A stretch of 64,000 nucleotides of DNA, taken from the NCBI GenBank assembly GCA_944472155.2, contig OX235273.1:5491204-5555203 (forward strand), given 5' to 3'. Origin of the DNA: Trichobilharzia szidati (lineage: Eukaryota > Platyhelminthes > Trematoda > Strigeidida > Schistosomatidae). Below are positions 42,310-54,060 of the stretch, piece after piece. The stretch's first letter is position 1; every line of letters starts with the position of its first letter. The notes under the pieces were generated by a model. That model saw nothing but the letters and a program-made list of their open reading frames with translations, ran no database searches and was not told where the DNA came from. A program made the position numbers and the translations under genes.

Positions 42310-42439
42310 GCATACATTATGAACAAAATCAATTATAGGTCTCAAAATATTTTGAATATACCTTCCACAGTGACTCTGAGTTAAAGATAGAAAGTATAGA
42401 CGAAATAATAATTCCATAAATAATTTAAGTAGATGAATT

Positions 42440-43010
42440 ATTCAGTGTTAATAAAAGAGTCTATTAGCTAGACAAGAGGGGTGAGAGTTCCAGTTTCTCT
42501 TGGAAACAAGGATAGACTAGAGACAAAATACAAGATAGAATAACAGAGTGAATTTATGCAGATTATGATGAAGTGTTCAGGAGACTGGTGGTGATTAGTG
42601 ATGTAAAATTGTAAGACAGACAAAACAATTAAGTATAGTAATAATAATAATAATCGTAGTAATGAGGGAAAAGTACATAGAATAACTAAATAAACAATAT
42701 AAATAAATAAATAAACGTCTATCCCTCTACGGCCAAGGCAGAAGTAGGGATTGTACACACTTCTTTTGTGCATAAAGGTCTGGCTTAAAGTCTTGAATTG
42801 CCGAGGCTTCCGCTGTGACGAAGAAAACGTGTCAAGTTAGCATGGATTCGGTAGACGATCTTAAAATCAAGGTCAGGGTTGACAGAGTGACAGAAGTAGA
42901 TCAGGTGTTCTAGACTAGAGCTTCGCACACACTTCCTTTCTCCCCTGTAAAGCCATGCTGGAATATTTTCTCGTATACGTGTGGAAAGCATTCTCTAGCT
43001 ACGGCCAACG
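42440..43010 (-). mobile_element. PLE-3 C-terminal relic
   Basis: The minus frame at 42785-42991 reads NIPAWLYRGERKCVRSSSLE, HLIYFCHSVNPDLDFKIVYR and LTRFLRHSG. This is the region after the GIY-YIG core of a Penelope subfamily (SSxxxHL...FKIxYRI pattern). A poly-ATT region follows at 42640-42655. The endonuclease entry motif is lost. Confidence 0.6.
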
Positions 43011-43164
43011 TACCTGTATTTGGTTACTTAATAGTGAATTCAACTGTGTAGGTGAAAATGAAAACTAAGTGGAGTGTTACGCAATAGACCAAAACAATTA
43101 CAGTTACTGGGATAGGGAGAGACACTGTCACTCTACCTTTCTGTATACAGAATTTGGATCAAAG

Positions 43165-43440
43165 TCTTTTTGGATAGGATTGGCTTTTGTGAACCAAAGT
43201 AACCATGGTTTTCTTTATCTATTGATTATTTTGAGGGCCTGACTAATTTCCACTGTGTGTTCTGTGTCATTAATTAAGTGCTGTTTGGTGATAGTGCTTG
43301 AGAATAATTTGCTGCCTTCCATTCCGAAGCTTCTAAAGATATGCTCAAAAAATCTAGTAGACGGTCTTCTATGAGTCCTTCCTATATACTTGCTGCCGCA
43401 AATGCTGGTAAATGCAATTTGATGAATTGACATGTGCAGG
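43165..43440 (-). mobile_element. PLE-3 GIY-YIG relic
   Basis: The frame at 43215-43433 reads CGSKYIGRTHRRPSTRFFEH, then SSTITKQHLINDTEHTVEIS and QALKIINR. It has the YIGRT entry, Arg and EH elements of a GIY-YIG nuclease and the downstream HL..T.H...ALK pattern. The family differs from PLE-1 and PLE-2. Confidence 0.75.
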
Positions 43441-43529
43441 ATGCCTATCTAATTTTGATTTACTTGACGCGTAAACCGTGTTGTGGAATGAATCCCCTTT
43501 TTACACCAGACAAGATTTTATCCCCATTG

Positions 43530-44010
43530 TGAAGTCAATGATACTCTATAGGGATCAGAGACTTGGAGCCACTTCGCGCCATGAAGGGCACTTCAGACCT
43601 TCATCAACAGCTATCTTCGCTCAATACTACTCAAGATCAGATGGCCGGCCAGAAAAGATCAGCAATAGGGATCTCTAGGAACGAGCCAACCTAGCATGAA
43701 CCAATTGTGTACCAAATTTGCGGGAAGAAATGGAGGTGGATTGGCCATACTCTGAGAAAACAAACCACCAAGTGAGTGGTATCACACGCCATGCTATAGC
43801 TCAACTGGAATCCGAATGGGAAGCGGTGAGTTGGTCGTCAGTGCGAGGATGAAATGCAGGAGGACATGCAAAGAGCAAATGAAAGCATATGGGTAGACGT
43901 GGAGTCAGGTGAAAACGTTGACGGAGAACCGCGAACGCAATGGACACGTGCGACTGAAGCCTTATTTTACTCTAGGAATTAAAGGAAACAATAATAATAA
44001 TAATAAATAG
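43530..44010 (+). mobile_element. RTE-B copy B4
   Basis: Plus-strand 3' end: gatcagagacttggagccac, catcaacagctatcttcgct, ccagaaaagatcagcaatag and aagaaatggaggtggattgg encode the RTE-B terminus with several stops. The tip is ggaattaaaggaaacaataa followed by an AAT array to 44010. Confidence 0.83.
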
Positions 44011-44574
44011 TTACTCTTTTAAAACTGTATATTTCGTCTACTGACACTGTTTATGGAATTTTGTTGCTTGTACTTTCTATCTATAACTCAAAGTCATTGT
44101 AAAAAATATGTTTAGTCACTATTTTGAAACTTATAATTGATTTTATTTGAGATACTCGCAGCTAAAGAGAATCGACGAAGTAAAACGAGCTGGCATGATC
44201 AAAACTGCAAATATGTTCGTTCTTTCCTAATACGAACTAATAAAAGGAAGTCGGTTGAATGAAAGACAATATATATGCCTTTATCTACATCATTCTGTGC
44301 ATTTATGTGTATGTATATCTCCAACATTTACATTCATTTAAGAGGATGATGATGACTAGCTAAACATTGAAACGTTTGCGTTTCTGCTTCTGAAATGAAT
44401 TAACCTTAGTATTTATCTCATGGTCGACAAGTATCAATCGTTTAGCTTTAGTTACGATTTCTAAAGATAGTACTTGTCAATTAATATTTATTTCAGATTC
44501 AGCAGTGATGCTATGTAATATTCCTCAAAGAGTTGCCAGGCATTTTTGAAATCTCTGGTCAATTTAATAAGACA
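44011..44574. other. No recognised feature
   Basis: AT-rich unique-looking sequence; nothing recognised. Confidence 0.45.
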
Positions 44575-44745
44575 AATGATGAAGATCCTGAGTTCGAACC
44601 CCGCTGGGTGCATACTGATGAAGAGTCCCAAACTAGGACGAAACATCTGTCCAGTACTCGCAGGTTTTCCAGTGGTTCTCTAAGTGATGTCAGCTCATAG
44701 TGAAATCCTCTATGCGATCAAACAATATTCCCACAAAACTAATAC
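44575..44745 (+). mobile_element. SINE-HH, 5'-truncated within the head
   Basis: Begins inside the tRNA-like head: box B gagttcgaaccccgctggg near 44591. The hammerhead-like motif follows at 44611-44662, then ggttttccagtggttctcta and gatgtcagctcatag. Ends near gatcaaacaatattcccaca. Confidence 0.8.
44611..44662 (+). ncRNA. Hammerhead-like motif in SINE-HH
   Basis: catactgatga, aga, gtcccaaactaggac, gaaac, atctgtc, cagtactcg. Exact ctgatga and gaaac boxes and a gtc cleavage-type triplet; stem III acat/ctgt is partly paired. The aga insertion next to stem II is shared with the 30.6 kb copy. Confidence 0.62.
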
Positions 44746-44769
44746 TTGAAAATGATGAAATCACATATT

Positions 44770-45430
44770 TATCACTTGTCACGTTAAACATCGTGTTAGT
44801 TTCCAGAAAGACTTTCTACGTAAGGAAGTTAAGATAGTCTGGTATCACTCAGCTGCTACTCTCTATGTGTGGTAATTCTTGTATTCTGCCTATCCTTCTT
44901 TACTGCTCCCCCTTAATCTTCCTCGAGTTACTTAACAAAGTCGTTTTTATCCTGCGAAGGTCACCAAAAGCCGTAAGTAGGGCAAGCGGGTGTTCCTAAA
45001 CCAGATCTTTAGTACTTGTGTAGACAGACACATGGACTGCTGCAAGCAACTAGCGATTATTATCTTGTTGGACCCCGAGCATCCACTCTACTATACCCAA
45101 CTCTCTCCTTGCATCTCATCAGGTAGTGGAACTAGCAGCAACTATAGAACAATGGATGCTTGGACGACTAGGTATAAAGACTCTACAATACCTTATTTGT
45201 CAGGCACACATTTTATGTAATGAGAAAATTGTGGGGCAGGACATTACCAACTTACTTCAGAACTCTAAGTAAACGACCCTCTTCTTTTTTTTCATTATTA
45301 AGTTGTCGTTATTATTTTCACAAAATATCCCTGTAATGAGAGCATTACATGCAATACTGTACTACATGCTGGAAATTCCATATTTGTACCATAAATAGTG
45401 TTTGGAGTAAGGCTATTATATTATTATTAC
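44770..45430 (+). mobile_element. CR1-F copy F5
   Basis: Plus strand: cagaaagactttctacgtaa through cttactgctcccccttaatc (RT thumb). The frame at 44990-45220 reads HMDCCKQLAIIILLDPEHPL, SQ-type QLSPCISSGSG and RYKDSTIPYLSG. The 3' UTR ends tagtgtttggagtaaggcta and an ATT array near 45430. Diverged and broken. Confidence 0.8.
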
Positions 45431-45627
45431 TAGACAGCGAAGGCTTATTTCTGTCCTCTAAATTATATTTATCAAGGTTGCTATTATTATTAACTTAGAT
45501 AATACAATACAGACTAGATGGGAAACGTGAACTTTTCATATGATATCACTACTTTAAATAACTTCTACTACTTTAAACCTTTTCGTCGATGTTTGTGTTT
45601 TCCAGGGGTTCTATTATGATTATGATT

Positions 45628-46510
45628 GATTATTCCTTTGGGTTCCCAGCGGAACATCATAGGCCATCAACAACATATCTCCACTTTCTTCTATTTTCTG
45701 ATTTCGTCTTCTGCTGGGTCCACGGTTGCCCATAATCTCTCATCTCCTCCTCCCCTCAAGATCTCCTTCATGTCAATCTCAAAGTGACGTCTCACTTGTC
45801 ACTTCCCATTTGGATTCCGATCGAGTGTTGGCCTACGTTCCGTCAGATGTCATTCCGTGCTCTCCTCAGTGTATGCGCAATCCATCTCAATTTTCTCCCA
45901 CACATTTTTTGAGCAATCTGTTCTTGCTTATTGGGTTGCTCCGCTGCAGAGTTTCTTGCTGCTAACTGTTTCTGGCCGGCTGGCAAGCCATCTGACCTTC
46001 AGTATGGAGCGAGCGAAGGTGGCAGCCGTTGACAAAAGCCTGCAGTCACTTGTTGATAATGATTTTCAGGACTCGCATTGCAAGTTTCTGACCCATATGG
46101 AAGAAGTGACTGACTTGACATTGGTGTTGAAAATCCTTATCCGAAAACCAATAAACTGGTTGAAGAGGCCGCGAAAACAGGGCTCCAAGTGGATATAGAG
46201 AATACGGAGATGATGAAGATAACCAATCAACCAACATCGACAACAACAACCAGTACCAATCACCATCAAGAGGAGACTATTGACAGAGGTTACTTCATTC
46301 ACTTATCTAAGCAGCAAGCATCGTTTCAACCACAAGCAGTCGGAATGGATGAAGATGTCAAACCCATAACTGAAAAGGTAAGATATGCTTTCATCACTCT
46401 GCACTCAGCATGAAGAACATAATTCGGATTTTCAACATCAATGTTAAGTCACACATTCTGTATGGGTCAGAAACTTGTGATGCGAGTCACGAAAAACATT
46501 TCCAATAAGC
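45628..46510. mobile_element. RTE-C copy with inverted 5' segment
   Basis: 45628-46130 is the minus-strand 3' part (tip at 45636-45660, coding relic through the KIRIFNTNVKS equivalent). 46135-46510 is on plus: KPINWLKRPRKQGSKW-equivalent (TNKLVEEAAKTGLQV), the CAA linker at 46236-46250, then SKQQASFQPQAVGMDEDVKP and the NIIRIFNINVKSH equivalent up to 46507. Head-to-head arrangement of one element, as produced by twin priming. Confidence 0.8.
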
Positions 46511-46599
46511 CAGTGCTGACTTCTGTCGACAGTTCATGACAATTACTCAGTTAAATAAAAGAAACAAAAGTACATACTAATGACCAATCATATTTAGAT

Positions 46600-47015
46600 A
46601 GGTCAAGTAGTCAGTTCATGGTAGGCGAAGATTGAAGTCTATTGTGCTGTTTTTGTACACACAGTTTAGGCTGTATGTGATTAATCCAGAGGGCTTCCAT
46701 CACCTTCAATAACCAACCTTGAATTAGAGTTGTGAAATAATAATTGTGAAACAGTCATTAATAATATTGATTTTGTGACCTGATATTAATAAGTGTTTTG
46801 CAATGGATGATGATGCTGGATTTCTATTCAGATTACTCGCATTGGGATTTTCTATATGATTTAGTAGTCATTTTGGAACGTGTTCTTTTCGACGACAATG
46901 GAACATTCTGTTGGTTCTACCTATAAAGGTGTCACCGCAGCTGCAGGTGAACTTGTAGGTACAGTTTGAAGTAGAGTCCAGAGAATTTCGTCCTTTAATC
47001 GTCAGTACAGGGATA
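46600..47015 (-). mobile_element. PLE-3 GIY-YIG relic
   Basis: On minus (about 47000-46870): CTYKFTCSCGDTFIGRTNRM, FHCRRKEHVPK, then a stop. The C-x-C, FIGRTNR and EH-P elements are typical of the GIY-YIG entry of one Penelope subfamily. The following 250 bp is decayed. Confidence 0.72.
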
Positions 47016-47917
47016 GAAAATGTTCACTAAGTGAGAAAAAGAGATGCGGCATAGAATGTGTGTTTGATGGCTGACCGAAGTCTATGATCTACGAGCTTTC
47101 TGTGTGGATCAACTGATAACTAACTGTCGTAGCAGATGTGGAGATGTAAGTCGATGTAACTCATGTTCATTCAAATAATTTCGAGTTATCTGTAAACTAA
47201 CTCTACCGAAGCTAAATCCCTAAACGTTTTGACAATGCCTTCTTGTTAACACGATATCATTTGTCGTTAGAAAAGGTGGACACTGAGTCCCAGTCACAGT
47301 GGAAGGGAATATTATAAAGTTGATAGGTTCTAAATGCGCATCTTGCACCTCTCCCAATCTCCTTCTTGAACCAAGTATCAGAGAATGAACCTTCCTCACA
47401 CAAATCCGACACTGAGTGCCTAGTTTGACTGGCGAAAACACATACCATTACCTCAGACACTAAAAATCGACTGTCGACATTTATCTCCATTGCAATTTTA
47501 AGCAGAGAATTGCTATTTCTCTTTCAGCCTCCTATTTCTATTTTCATACATCTATACTGAAACAGGCAGGTGTATAGTATTCAAAATTGAAAGCAAATGC
47601 ATTATCATTGACTATTGATCAGCATTTAAACAATAGACCAACTCGAAATTTCATTTTCTTTTTTTATTTCACAGCACGTTATCTATCTACATACATTATT
47701 GACAGAATTTTAGAGAAAAAACTGGCTAAATATCATTTAAAATTTGCTTTTTTTTTCTCTCCAGAGATATGAATCACGCGATATAATACTAATAACCTTT
47801 TACTCGTAGAAGTGCAATTTTTCTAAAACATTTTGAGTTAGGAGTTGTAATTTGATGGATAATGTCACTTAGCAGTAGTTGCTACAGGTTGGTTCAGTAA
47901 ACAATGAATGTTTAATT
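47016..47917. other. Unassigned; two overlapping small frames
   Basis: Minus frames at 47220-47441 (CRICVRKVHSLILGSRRRLG) and 47257-47490 (MEINVDSRFLVSEVMVCVFA) overlap in different phases. I recognise neither. 47581-47780 is low-complexity AT-rich. This is one of few stretches here without a repeat match. Confidence 0.35.
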
Positions 47918-47929
47918 ATCAAACAAGGT

Positions 47930-48938
47930 GTTTTTTATCATTATTCCCTCGCGTTCCGAGTGGAACATCATAGGCCCTCAACAACACATCTCCACTTTGT
48001 TCTGTCTTTTGAAGTCGTCTTCAGTTGGGTCCACGATTGACCAAACTCTTACGTCTCTTCCTCATGCGATCTCCTCCATGTCACTCTCGCACCGACGACC
48101 CACTTGTCGCTTCCCATTTGGATTCTACTCGAGCGATGGCCTGCACTGCGTGCGATGTCATTCGGTGTCCTCCTCAATGTATGCCGATCCATCTCCATTT
48201 TCTCCTGCATATTTATTGAGTGATCAGCTCTCGTCGGTTCGTTTGTCCCACTGCAGGGTTTCTTGTTGTTAATTCTTTCTGGAAAGCCAGCTGGCCAATC
48301 GATCTTCAGTATGTTTTTAAAAGCCTGAATTGACTTGCTAGAAATCTTTTTCATGACACGCAGTGCAAGTTTCTGAAGAAGAAGCGACTTGACATTGGTG
48401 TTGAAAATCCGAATTTTGTTCCTTATGCTGAGTGCGGAAGATTTCCAAAGTGGTTTCAAGTTGACAAAGGTGTATGTTGCCTTTCTTATTCTGACTTTGA
48501 CATCTTCGTCCGTTTCGCCTGTAGTTAAAACGATGCTTCCCGTATAAGTGAGGGAGGCAACCTTTATTAAATCTCTCCCACTGATGGTGACTGGTGCTGG
48601 TTGCTTTTGTTGTCGTCGCTGTTCGTTGGTTATCTTCATCAACTCCGTCTTCTCTATGTCCACTTCGAGTCCTGTTTTCTCTGCCTTTTCAGACAGTTTA
48701 TTGGTTTTCGCTTGCAAGTCCTCGAGTTTGTGTGACATTAGGCATATATCATCTGCGAAACCCAGTTCTTCTAAAGTCTCCTCATAGGTCGCCTAGAGTA
48801 TTCCTGGCTCCTCGCTCCTTACAGTCTGACGCGTAATCCAGTCGACAACAATTAAGAATATCATCGGTGATAATAGGCAAACAGCCTTGTCTTACTCCTG
48901 TGTGCACTTCGAACGCCTCTCCGAGTTTTCCGTTGTAG
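47930..48938 (-). mobile_element. RTE-C copy, 12 bp TSD
   Basis: 1009 bp on minus, flanked by atcaaacaaggt (47918-47929 and 48939-48950). It runs from the RT palm end (VIYNGKLGEAFEVHTGV-like, 48900-48938) through the catalytic-box position near 48755 to the 3' tip at 47942. 5'-truncated. Confidence 0.92.
48049..48738 (-). pseudogene. RTE-C post-catalytic RT and C-terminus, longest open frame of its family here
   Basis: 229 residues: MSHKLEDLQAKTNKLSEKAE, GLEVDIEKTELMKITNEQRR, PAPVTISGRDLIKVASLTYT, NKIRIFNTNVKSLLLQKLAL, then GTNEPTRADHSINMQEKMEM and [16 protein letters not shown]. Matches RTE-A at 39.5-40.0 kb throughout, with a divergent linker (QRRQQKQ). No catalytic motif is in this part. 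Confidence 0.85.
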
Positions 48939-48950
48939 ATCAAACAAGGT

Positions 48951-51839
48951 AACTTATTCAAACTAAAATCTATTTTGGTGTACTAGTTAGATTAAGATCA
49001 ACAGTGAGGTCGTTTCAGACTACCGACTTTCATGTAGATACATCAACTTCATACATTTATTCCCCTTTATGAACTTGAATAAAGCAGGAACAACAGCGGT
49101 GTTTGCAGAACATAAAGATGGTACCATCATTGCTTATTTCGTCGGCTTCTCATCACCTGCTTATTGTCTAAGTAAATTATTATTAAGTTCATGTACAGAA
49201 AGTTTTTAACATACTTGCAAATTTTTTACATAATGTCAGTTGACAGGAGGTTCTAGAGTCTAGTGAACAGTGCTCGGAAAATTACACTTTTATAGTTTCT
49301 TCACAGGGAATTAAAGTTTAAACAAAGTAAATGTATGGACACAGTGGTGAAGGAGTTACGTAATAAAGATGAGAGATGTGTAAGATGATGAGTAATCAAT
49401 AAGTTGGGTAACAGTGTACGGATTTTAACTAAAATCTTTGTATGATTTCCTCTGTCACCGTTAAATCCATGACAAACTTATCTCTTTTAGTTTGGGATCC
49501 CCTTAATGGTTTCATGAGTGATGGAACTTCACATTTACACTTAACCCCACTGCGGTACAGTGAGCTGAAAACACCATAGGGGATTTATTTATGCAATTGA
49601 ATCTAGGGAATTTCCGCCTATATTCACACTAACGCGACAGTTTATGGTAACAAGCATAAAGATATCGTCTTCCATATTTTAGAAATACTTCAGGTCGAGC
49701 AAGTAAACTGGTGAAATGGACTACAATAGATGTGTAAAAGAAAAACAGGCGAGTAGATTTAGATCGAAAACAACCCCTCTCCCCACCTCAAAGCTATGCT
49801 TCCAACCTCATCTTCCGTGAAAAGAAAAGAAAAATCATTCTTGGGAATGGGCAGGAGATCTTCCAAACTGGAAAATATTCAATCAGAAAGAAAATATGAT
49901 TTAGTGAAAAAAAATGCACTGGATACCTCCATCGCAGAATAGAATATATTACTTACTAACTGTTATCAGTAGTTGCGTACCAATATGGCCTAATACACAG
50001 ATGGAATTGATGTAAACACTGGGTGGCCGTTGACCCCGTTTATGGCCAGGTTCATCATCAATGCGAATTGTATGACTCTGCTCAGAGGGCCAAATCACTT
50101 CAAACCACTAGACTTCTGGCTAGGTGAATTTAAAGTAGTACATTTCAAGGTGACAATTTACTACAGTTTACTTTGGAAAGCGAAATTATTTGGATCACCT
50201 ACGGTATATACTTGACACAATAAATGGCATTCAAGAAAGGAAAAAGGGGAAGATCCTTCATGTCGATCAGTAGTGCTTACTAACCAGGTCGAAGTGATCT
50301 ATGAACCAAAGAGCTGCTTTCCAGAAAAGGCTATGGTGTATCTTCACCCTAAACTGTTTAATCTGAGAATTGAGAATTTTATTGAAAGTTAAAAGCTCTC
50401 AAAATTGTCGTCTCAGAGGAACTGTGCTAGAAAATTCCTTTCGTTCTAGAGACAGCGTTAATTTATTTGACGCGTCACCAAAAGTACTTTCAACAGTCTA
50501 ATTTAGGCTTCCATCAAATGGAAATCAGATGGCCAGAAGTCATGAACCCAACAGATATGCCGGATAAAATGGAGATGGGTCAGACATCCATTGAGGAGAT
50601 TGTCGGGTGAAATCCTATGCAAAACAGGACCTAGAAAGAAAACCGAATGGTAAACGGTTAGTCAAGCGTATAAGGACAACATGGAAGAGGTCATGTTAGG
50701 AGCAGATGACAGCCTGTTGGGAAATCGTCGAACTAGCTTAAAATGACTTCAGGTAACAGGATAAAATGAAGATGTACTTCCGAATTATATCAAAACAGGA
50801 GTTTATGGTACATTTTTTGTGGCTCATAAGGTCAAATTTCTGTTATCTTTACATAGAAATGCTTCAAAATGACCTCATCCTGCACAACAGTAACAGTCAG
50901 TTGAACAAATAGTACTTCTACGCCGCAAAGAATTCTCATTTAATATCCATAAAATGCGTGGTAGTGTTGAGATAGTCCCTTTAACTATTGTTGATACCAT
51001 TTCCTCCCAAAACAATCTATTCTGCTAAAGCCATATAACCATTTGGATAACAAAATTTTCGCCTTCTTTAAATGTGTATATATTTGATTTGTCTGACGCA
51101 TCCATTCATCACTGACTGACTCATACGACTAAAAATGTTCGCATTTCATCTTAACAAAGAAAACACTGCGCTTACTTCCTCCAATGCATACTAGGGAAAT
51201 AAACATTTGTTCTTAGTAATATTTTTATTTCAACACTGTAACACATTCTACTACAGAACTGGTCAGCTTACAATAGCTGTATAGAATTTCTGTCTATAGC
51301 GTGTATCGCCTACTCCCTACTTATACACGCACACACAAGAAACGAAAAGTCTGGAATTCTCATTGAAAATGTCAAAAAAGTAGTATATATATTCACATAT
51401 AGACAAAAGCAGAAAAATATATCCGAACAGTTGTCCCATTTTTCCTTTTAGTTTCTATGAAAATGTTTGCAGGGAGGGTTGGAAGGGGCTTCGAGGAGGG
51501 TGAACATTGGACGACATAGTAACACTTATTAAAAAAGAAATATTTGGAAATAAATCGGCATTAAGCTTGATATTTTGTAATCAAGAAGTATATCTCACTA
51601 GGATTTCTTGAAGTGATGTACAGTTTTAGAGTTTTGTGGAACTTTTGCGTTCTAGACACCTTTGAGCTGAACAATTTGAGGTGTTCAACAATTAATAAAC
51701 AAGCAATTTGTAGTCTGGGATAAAACAGCTGTTGTTCATAGCTGTTTGGCTTTCATGTGTTATTTGGGAGAATTTGTCTACAATTGTCAAATAGATGAAT
51801 ACGTCTGCATCGGTATGATAAAGTCTGTGCTAGCAAGGA
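48951..51839. other. Long stretch with little recognisable content
   Basis: Only one relic is apparent: 50500-50720 on plus, where aaatggagatgggtcagaca and aaaaccgaatggtaaacggt encode a decayed RTE KWRW...PNGKR...TTWKRSC-like terminus. A 61-codon plus frame at 50030-50215 is unrecognised. The rest is AT-rich with no family match in this window. Confidence 0.45.
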
Positions 51840-51990
51840 GAATTTTTCTCACTAAAACTCTGAGTGATAGAATGTAATTCCATATTAGGTAAGTTTATTT
51901 TAAATATCACACACACTGGTGATGCAGTATTAACAACTGGATGTGATAAGGTTTCAAGGAGAAATTGTTGCCCATAATCATGTTAATTTA
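51840..51990 (-). mobile_element. PLE-1 pLTR fragment
   Basis: gatagaatgtaattccatat, aatatcacacacactggtga, taacaactggatgtgataag and cccataatcatgttaattta align with the pLTR ends at 32.35-32.5 and 55.26-55.4 kb. Confidence 0.7.
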
Positions 51991-52012
51991 GTCACAGCAA
52001 TCCAATGGCCAG

Positions 52013-52204
52013 CCGGCCCATGAATTCTAACTTCTGCCAATTCATGACATAGCGCGACTACTTCGCAATGTCTTCTTCGATGAGTTACTGCCTCCTCACC
52101 TCCTCACCCATTAGAACCCCAGGTCACTGCCTGAATAGGGCCAGTCACTAGTGAGCATCAGACTAATTTTCAAGTATTGGATTGGATGGATGATTTCATC
52201 ATGA
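52013..52204 (-). mobile_element. SINE-HH, part 1 (split by RTE-A5)
   Basis: Body on minus: ggcccatgaattctaacttc, tgacatagcgcgactacttc, ttagaaccccaggtcactgc, agtattggattggatgg. tttcatcatga at 52194-52204 is the left TSD. In the normal unit this leads directly into gctgacatcaattagagaac, found at 52988. Confidence 0.82.
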
Positions 52205-52976
52205 ATTATTATTATTGTACCCTTGGGTTCCTTGTGGAACATAGAGCTTCAACTGCACGTCTCCACTTACTTCTGTCTTCTGCCGTACTTTTCACCTGCA
52301 TCCATGTTAGTCCATACTGTTTCAACTCCTCTTCACACAATCTCCCCCATGTCACCCTTGCAGTGACGTCCCACTACTCGCCGCTTCCCTATCGGGTTCC
52401 ACTCGAGCGTTGGCCTGACGCGGGATGTCACCCAGCGGCCTCCTCAGCCGGTGAGTGTCCAATCCATCTCCACTTTCTCCTGCATATTTGTTGGGCGATT
52501 GATTCTTGTTTTCTTTGTTCCCATAGTTTCTTGTTTGTGATTCTTTCCAGCCATCTGATCTTCAGTATAGAGCGAAAACAGTTGTTGATAAAGGTCTGCA
52601 ACAGGCTGTTGGAAATATTCTTTGCGACCCGCCACGTTTCTCATCCGTATAGAAGAACTGACTGACTTGACGTTTGTATTGAAAATCCCAATTTTGTTGT
52701 TGATGTAGGCTGAGTGACGAAGATTTCCAGATTGGTTTCAGGTTGATGAATGTGTTTCTCGCCTTCATGATTCTCGATTTGACATCGTCGTCCTTTCCTC
52801 CTGTAGTTGAGACAACGCTCCCTAGATAAGTGAGTGAATGAAGTAACCTCTTTCAAATCATTCCAGTTGACGGTGATTGGCGCTGAATGTTTCTGCTATT
52901 GTCGTTGTTGGCTGGTTATTTTCGTAACCTCCTTCTTGTCTATGTTCACCTGGAGTCCTGTCTTTGCTGCTTCTTC
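52205..52976 (-). mobile_element. RTE-A copy A5, 11 bp TSD
   Basis: 772 bp on minus, flanked by tttcatcatga (52194-52204 and 52977-52987). 3' ATT tail at 52205-52216, C-terminal coding (QEKVEMDWTL; MAGKNHKQETMGTK; the NKIGIFNTNVKS equivalent), 5'-truncated in the KTGLQVN stretch. No frame over 162 codons and no catalytic box. Confidence 0.92.
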
Positions 52977-52987
52977 TTTCATCATGA

Positions 52988-53100
52988 GCTGACATCAATT
53001 AGAGAACCATTGGATAACCAGCCGGGAGTACTGGACAGCTGTTTCGTCGTAGTTTGTAACCAGAAGACCTGGGTTCTAAAAATGTCCCAAACTAGGTATC
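52988..53100 (-). mobile_element. SINE-HH, part 2
   Basis: gctgacatcaattagagaac, agccgggagtactggacagc, tgtttcgtcgtagtttgtaa, then a jump to a head fragment (accagaagacctgggttcta) and tgtcccaaactagg in plus orientation. The hammerhead-like part is rearranged. Confidence 0.7.
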
Positions 53101-53574
53101 TTATTTAATATGCTGACAGATTCGTTAAGGGTGGTTTTCTTCAGAGGATAGTGTTTTCCTCTTAAATTATCCTGATTTACTTTGATGGGTGATGGACAAA
53201 ATTAGCTATCGCAAGGTGTTTCCGCGCAGAGTTTAGGCAGACTCCATACAGGATGCCTAACCTGTGTAATAATAACGGTGATTAAACACCTTGAAGAATT
53301 GGCAAAAATAATATTTGATATGATTACAGCATTCCTATAAGGCGCTTAATTTGAAATTTCATAAGATCAACTAGCTTAGGAAGTTTACATCGTAACTGAC
53401 CACCTCCGTTTTACCCTTTCAAGTATAGTGAAACAAAGGAACGGTGAATTAGTTTCAATATGACTTATATACTCCTCCAACTTGATTGGTCACCTCAAGG
53501 TCATTGAGTCAATCATTCGTCTGGTCCTATGTTCTTTAACTTCACTTTCCTCCACTCTATCTATCTTGATCTTA
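53101..53574. other. No recognised feature
   Basis: Unique-looking; nothing recognised. Confidence 0.4.
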
Positions 53575-54060
53575 ATTGATCGATGGTTCAGCGGTAGAAC
53601 GCACGTCAACTACGCTTCACGTGGTCTTTGGATTGAACCTTGGCCAACTCACCCCTAAACCTCTCTAAGCCGGTAGTAAGGCTGTTAAAGAAGAATGACT
53701 GGGCGTTAGGTTGGCAATCGTACCCCATAGAAAATGAACACTACTACTGTCAAGACCTTAGAGCTCATGCTTGAAGCCTTATGTCCCATTCGGAACTTTT
53801 CTTATTTCCTTCACGTTCCCCAGTGGAACATAGGGCTTCAGGCTACAGGCCTGACGTTTCAGTAGCAGTGGTGTTTACTTTTACGTGATGAGGTTGCTAG
53901 CCAGCCTCATGCTCAACCTTCCCTCTTTATTAGTCTTATTACTGGCTTAGCGAGGTAAAGGAGTGCATCGGCCGGGGATCGATCCCAGGACCCTGTACAT
54001 GGTCGGCGAGCGTCCTAACCGCTATGCCACCATTCGGAACTTAAAGGAATAAAATTAAAA
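53575..54060 (+). mobile_element. SINE-I copy invaded by another SINE-I
   Basis: Diverged plus-strand SINE-I: head gatcgatggttcagcggtag, body ggcgttaggttggcaatcgt, tail atgcttgaagccttatgtcc. Its tail is interrupted at 53798 and resumes at 54043 (aaaggaataaaatt). Confidence 0.75.
53799..54030 (-). mobile_element. SINE-I nested in SINE-I, 12 bp TSD
   Basis: Minus-strand full-length unit (tail ttccccagtggaacataggg; ggttgctagccagcctcatg; box B-like ggggatcgatccc near 53975; gctatgccac head start). Flanked by cattcggaactt at 53787-53798 and 54031-54042. Younger than its host copy. Confidence 0.9.

Noticed and set aside
42640..42730. Direct repeats considered as a CRISPR-like or satellite array
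   Set aside because: Only short ATT/AAT and AAAT microsatellites; no spaced repeats of constant length anywhere in the window, and the genome is eukaryotic.
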